Source: CAZGSN01 sp964371655
Lineage (GTDB): Bacteria > Desulfobacterota > Binatia > HRBIN30
DNA: 64,000 nucleotides
NCBI GenBank assembly: GCA_964371655.1
Contig: CAYJOD010000005.1
Location: forward strand, 1 to 64,000
Direction: 5' to 3'
Every line of letters starts with the position of its first letter. Within the stretch, counting starts at the first letter, position 1. Position numbers and translations under genes: made by a program. Shown here in pieces: positions 1-8,864 of the stretch. The notes beneath the pieces were generated by a model. It had not been told where the DNA came from. It was given only the letters and a program-made list of their open reading frames with translations, and searched no databases.

Positions 1-376
<376 letters not shown>

Positions 377-564
377 AACTCTAACGGTCCAACGCAAGCG
401 TTGGACGCGTTCTTGGCTGGAAAAAGGGCTTAATCTTTACTCAACGCGTATCTGCCAGGCCGTAGCCCGAGCAGATCGACAACTACCAACTAGTTTTCAA
501 AGACCGACCGCACTCGGCGGGAGGGGTGCTTTTAGTGAACCCCACTGAGGGAGTCAATACGCGT
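377..564 (-). promoter_or_regulatory. rRNA leader and likely rrn promoter region
   Basis: This gap lies between the tyrS stop and the mature 16S 5' end, so the rRNA leader must be read through it. A perfect 9-bp hairpin (387-406, GTCCAACGC/GCGTTGGAC, loop AA) sits just upstream of 16S, as expected for a pre-rRNA processing stem or antitermination leader. A CTTTGAAAACTAG word at about 491-503 (minus strand) resembles sequences common in bacterial rRNA leaders. The promoter itself was not pinpointed and may overlap the tyrS 3' end. Confidence 0.5.
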
Positions 565-1800
565 TCAAGATTTTTCTGCCTGGAAGCGAATCATAAGCGC
601 GCGCCGGGGACCAACTTGCACTACCAGTCGTCCTACCTTTGGGTCGACGCGATGGTCGACATCATTCACGCGTGCGCCGTCGAGCCGGACTGCTCCCTGC
701 CGAATCATTCGGCGCGCCTCACTCAACGAGGAAACAATTCCGGCCACGGCCAGCACGCGAATCAATGCTATGGGCGCCGCGCTCGCTTGATCCCAGTCGT
801 AGGTCTGTAAGTCGCTCGGAAGCTCATGACGCTGAAAACGGGCCTCGAACCGCCGCCGCGCCTCACTTGCATCGCCACTCGAATGCAGCTGCGCCACCAA
901 CTGGTGAGCCAATTGCTTTTTCGCCTCCATCGGGTGCAGCGCGCCGGAATTGAGAGAGCCGCGCAGGCGCGCCACGTCCGTCACGGTGAGCAATTCGTAA
1001 TAGCGCACCATCAGGGCATCGGAGAGAGACATGATCTTACCAAACATTTCCTCAGGCGGCTCCGCGAGACCTATGGCATTTCCAAGCGACTTGCTCATCT
1101 TGTTTACGCCATCGGTGCCCTCCAATAACGGCAAGGTCAGCACCACCTGAGCCGCTTGCCCATATGCCTTTTGTAGCTCGCGGCCAACGAGAAGATTGAA
1201 GCGCTGATCCGTACCGCCCACTTCGACATCAGCCTGCAGAGCTACAGAGTCATACCCCTGCACCAGCGGATACAAGAACTCATGCACGCCAATTGGGCGC
1301 TTCTCCTCGAAACGACGCGAGAAATCATCGCGCTCCAGGATGCGGGCCACCGTATAGTGCCCGCAAAGCCGGACCATGTCCGCCGCCGTCATGCGGTCCA
1401 TCCACTCCGAGTTGAAACGAATCTGCGTGCTTTCGGGGTCGAGGATCTTGAAGACCTGTTCGCAATAGGTCTGCGCGTTGGTGCTGACTTCCTCGCGCGT
1501 CAACGGCTTGCGCGTTTCCGATTTCCCACTTGGATCACCGATCATTCCAGTGAAGTCGCCGATCAAGAACACCACCGCGTGACCCAGATCCTGCATGGCG
1601 CGCAGCTTCGTCAGCGCCACGGCATGGCCGAGATGGAGATCAGGAGCCGATGGATCCGCGCCAAATTTGACTCGCAGCGGCCGCCCTTGGCGCAGCTTCT
1701 GCACCAACTCGTCCACCGGGATTACGTCTACCGTTCCCAGACGGATGATGCGCATTTGCTCTTCAATCGCTCCCCCGGCGCGCTCAACTTCGTCAGTCAC
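565..1800 (-). CDS. tyrS: Tyrosyl-tRNA synthetase
   Basis: Class I aminoacyl-tRNA synthetase that charges tRNA-Tyr in the cytosol. The 411-residue protein has the HIGH-like motif HLGH in the Rossmann half (about residue 55-60), the KMSKS motif written KMSKS near residue 235, and a C-terminal S4 RNA-binding domain (about 350-405). Length is normal for the family. The start is a GTG whose G-T-G-A overlaps the TGA stop of the upstream ymdB gene, so the two are translationally coupled. The gene ends about 190 bases before the 16S rRNA gene on the same strand, an unusual arrangement that may place the rrn promoter inside or just after tyrS. Confidence 0.95.
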   Translation of the reverse strand: MTDEVERAGGAIEEQMRIIRLGTVDVIPVDELVQKLRQGRPLRVKFGADPSAPDLHLGHAVALTKLRAMQDLGHAVVFLIGDFTGMIGDPSGKSETRKPLTREEVSTNAQTYCEQVFKILDPESTQIRFNSEWMDRMTAADMVRLCGHYTVARILERDDFSRRFEEKRPIGVHEFLYPLVQGYDSVALQADVEVGGTDQRFNLLVGRELQKAYGQAAQVVLTLPLLEGTDGVNKMSKSLGNAIGLAEPPEEMFGKIMSLSDALMVRYYELLTVTDVARLRGSLNSGALHPMEAKKQLAHQLVAQLHSSGDASEARRRFEARFQRHELPSDLQTYDWDQASAAPIALIRVLAVAGIVSSLSEARRMIRQGAVRLDGARVNDVDHRVDPKVGRLVVQVGPRRALMIRFQAEKS

Positions 1801-2582
1801 AGCTTCACCACCTCCCTGATTCGCCGAATCTCGTGAGCCCGCCCGGTCTCTGGATCAATGTCGATGAACACCCCTTGCACCAGGACCGGCCCACGCGCCA
1901 CACTAAACTTCACCGGCAGCTGCGACAGGAATCTCCGCACGGCCAGCTCCGTTTCCACGCCGATCACGGATTCGCTCGGCCCACACATGCCCGCATCCGT
2001 TATGTACGCGGTCGCACCCCCGAGAATGGCCTCGTCGGCAGTCTGCACATGCGTATGTGAGCCAAGCACAGCGGTGACTCGGCCGGCCAAATACCAACCC
2101 ATCGCTGCCTTCTCCGATGTGGCTTCAGCGTGCATATCCACGATGATCGTACGCACATGATCACCGAGCTCCAAGAGGATCGCGTCGGCTGCACGGAACG
2201 GGCAGTCTGTCCCTTGCATATGAACCCGACCCATCAGATTCACCACCGCAATCTTGTATCCGTCGGCGGTTTCGTGCGTCGTCCACCCGCAACCGGGGGC
2301 ACCAGGGGGGAAGTTCGCCGGACGTAAGAGCCGGGGCTCGGCAGCAATCAGCTCCGCCGTTTCCTTCCGGCGCCAGATGTGATTCCCCGAAGTGACGACG
2401 TCGACTCCCGCGTCAATCAGATCGGCGAAGCCCTCACGATCGATGCCTGCCCCATCGCTGATGTTCTCCCCATTCGCGATGACCATGGCTAGTCGTTCGT
2501 GATCAATCAGACGCGGCAGCACCCGCGCCAACGCCCGACGGCCCGGCCGGCCGACGACATCACCCAAGAAAAGCACACGCAC
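1797..2582 (-). CDS. ymdB: YmdB-family metallophosphoesterase (putative 2',3'-cyclic nucleotide phosphodiesterase)
   Basis: A 261-residue calcineurin-like phosphoesterase of the TIGR00282/YmdB type. Metal-ligand motifs visible in order are FLGDVVG near residue 5-11, an ANGEN segment near 35-40, SGNH (65-68), DMHAE (about 150) and GSHTHVQTAD (about 175-184). In Bacillus the family hydrolyses 2',3'-cyclic nucleotides and affects biofilm and RNA turnover. In many bacteria it sits just after rny (RNase Y); here the upstream neighbour is missing and only non-coding sequence is seen. It starts at GTG and overlaps tyrS by four bases. Confidence 0.9.
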   Translation of the reverse strand: MRVLFLGDVVGRPGRRALARVLPRLIDHERLAMVIANGENISDGAGIDREGFADLIDAGVDVVTSGNHIWRRKETAELIAAEPRLLRPANFPPGAPGCGWTTHETADGYKIAVVNLMGRVHMQGTDCPFRAADAILLELGDHVRTIIVDMHAEATSEKAAMGWYLAGRVTAVLGSHTHVQTADEAILGGATAYITDAGMCGPSESVIGVETELAVRRFLSQLPVKFSVARGPVLVQGVFIDIDPETGRAHEIRRIREVVKL

Positions 2583-3151
2583 GTGTTGGTTCTAAGCAAC
2601 TCCGCATCCAAGATCTACCGCTCGTCGACGACGGCTCGTTTGGATGAATAGCGCCTCGACAATCACAGACACCGCGTTGGCGGCGCGCCCGTCGACGGCT
2701 CTGCGACGGAGTGGCACAGGCTTCGCTGTCCCGATAACCGTACGTCTATCTTATCCGCAGCCTCTCCACGCCAGATCAACTGTATGTCGGGGTCACGTCC
2801 ACCCGCGAACAATGCCTGCTCGTCCATACTTCCGACAGCGCGCCGCACACCTCGAAGTTCGTTCCGTGGGACTTGGTTGGTTCATTGGCTTTCGCGATGA
2901 CTAACGCGCCATCGCCTTCGAACGCTACCTCACGTCAGGAAGCGGACGGGCCTTCGCGATGATGGCCGTGCTCAGTGGTCTGTGGTCTGTGGTCGGCGCC
3001 AATTAGCCCCCGATTACCGACCGCCTTCTCTTCCATCTCAGCAAGCCGGCTTGCAACAGACGCGTCGATGCTTTTTCCGGAGGCGAAATATTCATCCTCC
3101 AAGACCCCAGCGCGCCTTACAGCTTCAACTCTTGCCGCCGAAAACGCACGT
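2583..3151. other. Intergenic region without a convincing gene
   Basis: No open frame here has family-like sequence. Short frames exist on both strands but look like chance. Near 2968-2992 there is a short GGTCTGT-type tandem (CTCAGTGGTCTGTGG) similar in design to the GTGGTCAGTGG repeats at 55712-55848. The expected rny gene upstream of ymdB is not present, so this may be a site of past deletion. Confidence 0.4.
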
Positions 3152-3268
3152 CTAAGGCCATCTTGAGCCCCCAATATCGATGCTATCGACGGTAACTTGT
3201 GGACTTATGTAGGTCCGACCCGGCGAAAGATTTTTGAGACCGGTGTTCCCGAGGTTGACGTAGTCCAT
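3152..3268 (-). pseudogene. Aldo/keto reductase N-terminal remnant
   Basis: After an AGGAGG ribosome-binding site (about 3274-3279, minus strand) an ATG at 3268 opens a 38-codon frame beginning MDYVNLGNTGLK, the canonical start of aldo/keto reductases of the YghZ/YajO type. After residue 12 the sequence no longer resembles the family and the frame stops at 3152. I read it as the decayed first exon-like stub of an aldo/keto reductase that followed the oxidoreductase at 3321-4397 in the same operon. Only the first 12 residues and the RBS support this. Confidence 0.45.
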
Positions 3269-3320
3269 TGTTCGTTCCTCCTGTGGTCGACGCCTGACGA
3301 TAGATCCTTCCCCTTCCGAA

Positions 3321-4397
3321 TCAGCGGATCGTGCCCTTGCCCGGGATCAGCGGCAGGTCGAGCGCCGTCACCCAACCGGGCGCGAGCTCGTTCATATAGG
3401 GCACGGCGTTCAAGGCGCGCAGACCCGTCGCCAGGCAGCCTGCGGCCGCGGCGTCGCGGCCACTGCCGTCCGTAAAGCGGAACGCGGTCTCCTGGGTGAT
3501 GGACGGCGAGCCTTCGATTTCGACGCGATAGACGTCATCCTGATTGCCGCGCGGCCAGTCGGGCGCGGCGTCAGGGCCAACGCGGTTTACGTGCTCGAGC
3601 TGGATGCGAGTCTCGCCCTTGTAGATGCCGTTGATCGTAAAGTGAATGGCGGCCACCTCACCTGGCTGGATCGTGCCTTTTGCGGTGCGGATGGCTTTTG
3701 GCGTCACCCACTTGTCCCAGGTAGTGGTAATGTCTTCGAGCTCTATACCGGCAGCGTGCGCGATCATCGGCACGCTGCCGCCCCACGCCATGGCGAGCAT
3801 GTCCGGGTTCTCGAGCAGGGCCTCGAACTCCGGCGGCTTTCCGATTCCCATCTCCATCTCGTAGTCGCCCTCGTAATTGATGTAGTCGAGAATCTCGACA
3901 GCGCGCACGATCCGCACGGCGCCGCACAGGCCCATCAGGGTCATCGGAAAGAGATCGTTCGCAAAGCCCGGGTCGATGCCCGTCGTGAAACACGACGCGC
4001 CGCCCTGTTCGCAGGCTTCCGTAATCGGGGTGATCCATTGCGGTGGATTCTTGGTCATTGCCGGCCACACCCACGGCGTCATCGCGGTCGAACAGACGTC
4101 GATGCCGGCGAGCAGGAACTGCTTGATCAGATCTATATTGTCTTGCGCGTACGCAGCGGTTGGACCGTAATGCACCAGAGCATCGGGATCGAGCCCGATC
4201 AGGGCCGCAACATCGCCGGTCGCGGCAAGGCCGAGCGGGGCGATGCCACAGATCGTGCCGGCGTCCTTCCCGATCTTCTCCGGATTGCTGACCCCGACCC
4301 CGACCAGCTCAAATTCAGGATGCCGCACGATTTCAGGAATCACCATTTTCCCGACAAATCCAGTACCCCAGACGACGACTCGTTTCTTGGCGGACAT
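3321..4397 (-). CDS. DapB-fold NAD(P)H-dependent amine dehydrogenase-family protein
   Basis: Cytosolic oxidoreductase of the family that includes 2,4-diaminopentanoate dehydrogenase: an N-terminal dihydrodipicolinate-reductase-like Rossmann domain followed by a DAP_DH_C-type domain. The nucleotide-binding motif VVVWGTGFVGK (residues 6-16) is clear. The true substrate is unknown; relatives are abundant in actinobacteria and in uncultured deltaproteobacteria-like lineages. The ATG at 4397 is chosen because GGGAGA lies 6-9 bases upstream and the protein then starts MSAKKR, the usual spacing before the glycine motif; a longer in-frame start at 4490 lacks homology. About 358 residues, typical length. 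The remnant aldo/keto reductase start follows about 50 bases downstream. Confidence 0.85.
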   Translation of the reverse strand: MSAKKRVVVWGTGFVGKMVIPEIVRHPEFELVGVGVSNPEKIGKDAGTICGIAPLGLAATGDVAALIGLDPDALVHYGPTAAYAQDNIDLIKQFLLAGIDVCSTAMTPWVWPAMTKNPPQWITPITEACEQGGASCFTTGIDPGFANDLFPMTLMGLCGAVRIVRAVEILDYINYEGDYEMEMGIGKPPEFEALLENPDMLAMAWGGSVPMIAHAAGIELEDITTTWDKWVTPKAIRTAKGTIQPGEVAAIHFTINGIYKGETRIQLEHVNRVGPDAAPDWPRGNQDDVYRVEIEGSPSITQETAFRFTDGSGRDAAAAGCLATGLRALNAVPYMNELAPGWVTALDLPLIPGKGTIR

Positions 4398-4822
4398 CAA
4401 ATCATCTCCCTCAGCGCACCAGCGTGCGCTTTCTCTGCACGCGGCCGGCGATGCATAACGGACATGACTCTCCGGTATCAGAGCGGCCACGACGTGTCAT
4501 GTTTGGGCTCTGGCCATCCCAGGGCCACGGCAAAGTCGCTCACGGCGCCAGCGTGCACCGCAGGGGTGCTGGACAAAGCGGGCGGGCCGCCCGCGCTCCC
4601 GGCGATGATATTCCGCTCGGGGCGCTGGTTTCAGGCCATCGCGGACGGCTCGTTCGCCGGAGGGTAGAAATGAGCGATTCTTCGAAGCCCTCCGTGACTC
4701 GACTTTGCCGTGGCTCTGCTCTCGCGATCGACAGTGTCGCCGGTGGCACCTCCAGTCGGCGAGTGAACCGGTCCTCGATCCTTCTCCGCAGGAACAGAGA
4801 GGGATCGAGGCGGCCTGGTTGA
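4398..4822. other. Intergenic region carrying a dispersed repeat
   Basis: No gene is supported. The gap holds one copy of a ~124-bp element (4522-4645) that recurs at 6941-7062. The rest shows no recognisable feature. Confidence 0.5.
4522..4645 (+). repeat. Dispersed repeat A, copy 1
   Basis: Begins GGGCCACGGCAAAGTCGCT and contains the palindrome GCGGGCGGGCCGCCCGCGC followed by CTCCCGGCGAT. The same order of words is found at 6941-7062 in direct orientation with scattered differences. Non-coding in both places. Confidence 0.7.
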
Positions 4823-5203
4823 TCAGCCCATGCGGTGCAGGGCGCAGATTTTGTTGCCGGACGGATCGCGCAGATAGGCGAGATACATTTTCCCAATATT
4901 GCCTTCGCGCACTCCCGGGGGATCTTCGCAGGTCGTTCCGCCGTTAGCGACGCCAGCTGCGTGCCAGGCGTCGACGGTGGCCGGATCCGCGACGTTGAAG
5001 CCGATCGTGCCGCCATTGGCGGGGGAAGCGGGGGCGCCGTTGATCGGCTTCGTGACCGCGAAAACACCGGACGGGGAAAGGTAGAAGAGGCGCCCCTTCT
5101 CGTCGGTGATGGCGGCTTGGATGCCGAGCGTACCCAGCACAGCGTCGTAGAACTTCCTCGATGCCTCGAGGTCATTGGCTCCGACCATGACATGGCTGAA
5201 CAT
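4823..5203 (-). CDS. VOC (glyoxalase/bleomycin-resistance fold) family protein
   Basis: A 126-residue single-domain VOC protein beginning MFSHVMVGANDLEASRKFYD, the standard first beta-alpha unit of the fold, with a C-terminal metal-site-like strand YLRDPSGNKICALH. VOC proteins of this size act as dimers in isomerase, lyase or dioxygenase-like reactions or bind small molecules; the substrate cannot be deduced. The start is supported by GGAGAAACGC just upstream of ATG. It stands alone between the oxidoreductase and selO, on the same strand. Confidence 0.88.
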   Translation of the reverse strand: MFSHVMVGANDLEASRKFYDAVLGTLGIQAAITDEKGRLFYLSPSGVFAVTKPINGAPASPANGGTIGFNVADPATVDAWHAAGVANGGTTCEDPPGVREGNIGKMYLAYLRDPSGNKICALHRMG

Positions 5204-5382
5204 TGCGTTTCTCCTTCGCGTGGATAGGCCCTTATAGAGTTCAAGGGTGGGCAGACGCCTTCATGCCTCAAGGCGGAGGGTTGTGCAATCCGCGAAACCG
5301 CAACTCGCGAAACCGCGACAGCGACTTCGGAAGTTGCTCCGAGTTTTCCGAACGCGAAAGGGCGGAAGACTCGGAGACGCGT

Positions 5383-6873
5383 TCACGTACCGCAGAAGGT
5401 CTCGCGCACCCGTTCCTCCGGCAACGGTGGGTCGGCCAGATACGCGAGCTCGGGCTGATCGTCATAGGGGCGCGCGAGCACCCGCACCATGGTTTCGAAC
5501 GGCTCGAAATCACCGCCCATGGCAGCCACGATGGCCTGCTCCACGCGGTGGTTGCGGGGGATGAATGCGGGGTTGACGCGCCGCATCGCGCGCGCCCGCG
5601 CCGCGAGCGTGATCTCTTCATTGAGCAACCTACCCCGCCACGATTCGGCCCATGTATGGAAGGCAAGCGGCTCTTCGAAGAGCGAGGCCACGTGTGCGTC
5701 GGCTGATGGATCTTCCGCGGCACGGCACAGTTCGCGGAAGAAGACGGTGTAGTCGACACGACTCGAGGCGAGACGCTGCAAGAGATCGGCGACGAGCGCC
5801 TGATCATTCTCGTCATTCTCGTCTTGGCGCATGAGCCCGAGCTTGGCGCGCATCACGCCGGCATAGGCCGCGTCAAAGATGGCCGGGAAACGCTGCAGAC
5901 GTTCGTTGGCCAAGCGGGTTGCTTCGGCGTCATCTTTGGAAATGAGAGAAAGAAGCGTTTCGGCAAACCGTGCGAGGTTCCACTGCGCGATGCGCGGCTG
6001 ATTGGCAAACGCGTAGCGACCACCGTGATCGATGGAACTGAATTTCTTCGCGGGATCGTACTCGTCGAGGAAGGCGCACGGCCCGTAGTCGATGGTCTCA
6101 CCGGAGATCGAGGTGTTGTCGGTGTTCATGACGCCGTGTACGAAGCCGACTCCGAGCCAGCGCGCGACCAAGGACGCTTGCGCCTCCACCACGCGTTCGA
6201 GCAGCCGCAGCGCATCACTGTCATCGTTCGAATTGTTCTCCGTCGCGCGCGGGTAATGCCGAGCGAGAGCGTAGGCGGTCAAGGTCGCCAGCGCTTCACG
6301 ATCCTTGCGTGCGGCAAAGAATTCGAACGTTCCCACCCGTAAGTGGCTCGCCGCGACGCGCGCAAGCACCGCGCCAGGCAGGAGCTCGTCACGAACGACC
6401 GCCTCCCCGGTGGTGGCGGCGGCGAGCGCACGCGTCGTGGGCACCCCCATCGCGGCCATGGCTTCGCTCACGATGTACTCGCGCAGCACCGGACCTAGCG
6501 CCGCGCGCCCGTCGCCTCCGCGCGAAAACGGCGTACGTCCCGCACCCTTGAGCTGTAGATCTCGTCGCCTGCTGTCTACTCCGACCACTTCACCAAGGAG
6601 GATCGCTCGCCCATCCCCGAGCTGCGGTACGAATCCGCCAAACTGGTGCCCGGCGTACGCGAGCGCAATCGCCGCTGCCCGTTCGGGCACCACATTGCCG
6701 GCAAGGATCTGCGCTCCCTCGGCCGAATCCAGCTGCAACGGATCGAGTCCGAGCAGCTTCGCAAGCGGGTGGTTCACCTTCACAAGGCGCGGCTCGCGCA
6801 CTCTGGTTGGGGCGACCCGGGCGTAAAACCGCTCGGGCAGACGCGCGTAGGTGTTGTCGAAAGCGAACGTCAT
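5383..6873 (-). CDS. selO: SelO/YdiU protein adenylyltransferase
   Basis: Pseudokinase-fold enzyme that transfers AMP from ATP to Ser/Thr/Tyr of target proteins, linked to redox stress in other bacteria. The protein begins MTFAFDNTYARLPERFYARV when started at the ATG at 6873, matching the family N-terminus; a GTG 27 bases upstream is also possible. Visible hallmarks: AGHQFGGFVPQLGDGRAILLGE (about 85), LQLKGAGRTPFSR (about 115), HGVMNTDNTSI (about 245) and DYGPCAFLD (about 260) for metal binding. It ends TFCGT like E. coli YdiU, with the conserved Cys three residues from the end, so it is full length (about 496 residues). Confidence 0.95.
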   Translation of the reverse strand: MTFAFDNTYARLPERFYARVAPTRVREPRLVKVNHPLAKLLGLDPLQLDSAEGAQILAGNVVPERAAAIALAYAGHQFGGFVPQLGDGRAILLGEVVGVDSRRRDLQLKGAGRTPFSRGGDGRAALGPVLREYIVSEAMAAMGVPTTRALAAATTGEAVVRDELLPGAVLARVAASHLRVGTFEFFAARKDREALATLTAYALARHYPRATENNSNDDSDALRLLERVVEAQASLVARWLGVGFVHGVMNTDNTSISGETIDYGPCAFLDEYDPAKKFSSIDHGGRYAFANQPRIAQWNLARFAETLLSLISKDDAEATRLANERLQRFPAIFDAAYAGVMRAKLGLMRQDENDENDQALVADLLQRLASSRVDYTVFFRELCRAAEDPSADAHVASLFEEPLAFHTWAESWRGRLLNEEITLAARARAMRRVNPAFIPRNHRVEQAIVAAMGGDFEPFETMVRVLARPYDDQPELAYLADPPLPEERVRETFCGT

Positions 6874-6940
6874 CTTCGAGGTATCGCAACAGACTGACAC
6901 ACGGCGTGGGCCCGCGGTAGGCTAATCGAGGCACGGGTCG

Positions 6941-7062
6941 GGGCCACGGCAAAGTCGCTGACGGAGCCTGCGCCACGGCAGGGGTCAGGAGCCATGCGGG
7001 CGGGCCGCCCGCGCTCCCGGCGATACGATTCCGCTTGGGGCGCTGGCTTGAGGCATTCGCTG
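6941..7062 (+). repeat. Dispersed repeat A, copy 2
   Basis: Second copy of the element at 4522-4645, same orientation, with the shared GC palindrome and flanking words. It is directly followed by the hairpin element at 7111-7222, so the gap between selO and the next gene is nearly all repeat. Confidence 0.7.
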
Positions 7063-7110
7063 CGAGCGCCGACGGCGCAGCTACCCGGCTTTGCACATAA
7101 ATTCGTCGTG

Positions 7111-7222
7111 GACGCTTTGGAGTGCGGGAGCTTGCTCCCGCTTTTTCTGTCACCCCCACGGCTCACGGCGCCGAATCGGACAAAGCGGTGGCAAGCCACC
7201 GCACTCCACAACTTATCGTGTC
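7111..7222 (+). repeat. Twin-hairpin dispersed element, copy 1
   Basis: Contains two perfect hairpins, GCGGGAGCTTGCTCCCGC (about 7124-7141) and GCGGTGGCAAGCCACCGC (about 7184-7201), each flanked by the word GGAGTG or its complement. An inverted copy with the same ends lies at 44724-44832, 37 kb away. Confidence 0.8.
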
Positions 7223-7269
7223 CACAGATCGTCCCACGGCCGAATGTATGTGCAAGCCCCAGCCACCCC

Positions 7270-8439
7270 TCACAGTCCGCCGTCCAAGCAGGTGAAATTG
7301 ATGCAGAGGGGCAGGAGCGGGTTATTGAGGCAGTCGCGATTGGACAGACACTGCACACACTTGCCGGTGGCGGTATTGCAAACCGGCGTGTTCGGATCGG
7401 GGCAGGTGCCAGTCTGGCCAACGGCACAAGGCGGCGCGGTGGTGGGCGTGATCGTCGGGGTATTCGTTGCGGTGCTGGTCGGCGTCGTCGTGGGCGTGTT
7501 GGTCGGCGTGTTCGTCGCCGTCGCGGGCGGGCCGGCGGGTACGGTGTTCGTCGGTGTCGCCGTGGGGCTAAGCGTCGCGGTCGCGCTCGGCGCCGGGGCG
7601 ATCGCACCGCTGCAACTCGCGTTGACGATGCCGTCGTCAAACGCATCGCAATCGATGGTCAGACCGTCCATGGCGTCGAGGGTCTCACAGACCCGGCAGG
7701 CGACGCGCGCCGCGAGACAGTCGCGCAACGGCGTACCGGCCAGTGCGGCGCACGGACCCGGAAACGAGCCCAGGGTGACCGTCGGCGTGTCACAGCTCTT
7801 GGTGATCGCCGCGCCGAGCTTGGTTAGCGCCTTGTCGACCTTGCCGCCCGCGGCCGTCCCGGCGGCGATCGAACCGGCGGTCAACGCATCGGTGGCGCAC
7901 TTTTCGAGATCGGCTGGGCCGCTGGCCGTCGCCACCGCGCCTTTGTTGCACTTTACGAAAAGACCGCGCTCCGTCGTGGCAAGCTTCTCGACGGCCTTTG
8001 TCACCTTCTGCTGGCAGGCGCACTGGCGCTTGCTGCTCGCGCAGCTCGCTACGGCGGCATCAAGGTCGGCCCCGAACAGGTCGGCGACGACCTGCCACTC
8101 GCCCTGTTGGCCGGCGGTGTTGACGGCCGTGGCGGAGGTATAGCCGAAGTCCGGCGCGTCCCGGCAGTACTTGTCCTCATCGGCGGTCGTCTTCGCCTGC
8201 TTCGCGGTCACCTTCCCATCGGGATCGGCGCTGAGACACGACTGCGCAGTGCCGGTGAGCGTCCCCTTTCCGGCGCCCTTCACGCACGCCGCGTTGACCT
8301 TGCCCTGTTGCGCGGCCAGCTTGGCCCCGTCGCGATTGAGCGCATTCACACACGCCACCTGCTTGGTAGTGAGCTGCGCCAGTGCCGCCTGGGCGCTCAG
8401 CAGGAGGGTGAAAGCAAGTCCTATGTATCTCATCAGCAT
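7270..8439 (-). CDS. Exported Cys-containing protein with Thr/Pro-rich stalk
   Basis: No assigned function. From the ATG at 8439 (GAGGA just upstream) a classical signal peptide runs to about residue 20 (LLLSAQAALAQ). The mature part has a helical, Ala/Lys-rich region with about a dozen spaced cysteines (residues 25-285), then a low-complexity TATPTNTP/TPTTTPTS stalk (about 300-345) and a short Cys-rich C-terminus with CPDPNTPVC and CVQCLSNRDCL. Such stalked, disulfide-rich proteins are frequent in deltaproteobacteria-like genomes and are likely surface or periplasmic. The upstream in-frame extension to 8577 lacks coding character. Confidence 0.8.
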   Translation of the reverse strand: MLMRYIGLAFTLLLSAQAALAQLTTKQVACVNALNRDGAKLAAQQGKVNAACVKGAGKGTLTGTAQSCLSADPDGKVTAKQAKTTADEDKYCRDAPDFGYTSATAVNTAGQQGEWQVVADLFGADLDAAVASCASSKRQCACQQKVTKAVEKLATTERGLFVKCNKGAVATASGPADLEKCATDALTAGSIAAGTAAGGKVDKALTKLGAAITKSCDTPTVTLGSFPGPCAALAGTPLRDCLAARVACRVCETLDAMDGLTIDCDAFDDGIVNASCSGAIAPAPSATATLSPTATPTNTVPAGPPATATNTPTNTPTTTPTSTATNTPTITPTTAPPCAVGQTGTCPDPNTPVCNTATGKCVQCLSNRDCLNNPLLPLCINFTCLDGGL

Positions 8440-8864
8440 GTCCTCGTAGGGGTTGTCCTGTCGCTTACCCGTACCCGTTCGAAGGCGCGCCGCAAGAGGA
8501 TTGAGTGGGTGTCTTCTAGATCGAATTCTGGTTGGCTGTACCAGCGAGGGGAAAGTCTCACAAGAGAAAAGTGTCAATCATGACCTACGGTCATGTTACC
8601 GGTTCAGTTGGTAGTCTGGTAAGCGTCCCGCCAAGAGCATGTATGCTTGACCTCGCTGTCGGCACGTAACTTGGCTGATGAGGAACGCGGGAGACGCTGA
8701 CGCCGTCGCCGCTGAGTTTGTCGCCGTGCTCGGACGCGTCAAGGGACTACGAAGACGCCCTTGACCCGCCCTGCGCGCGGCGATGCGGGCGCGGTTGCGA
8801 CGGCTCAATAGGGTATGCGTGAGACGGCCGATAGATGGGGGGGCCGCCTGGTCGGTGGTGATGT

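Noticed and set aside
2935..3174. Minus-strand frame of 79 codons upstream of ymdB, considered as a ZapA-like remnant
   Set aside because: No motif supports it and its end lies in a GGTCTGT-type tandem.
3591..4667. Plus-strand frame of 358 codons
   Set aside because: Antisense to the DapB-fold oxidoreductase, which has a clear nucleotide-binding motif and RBS.
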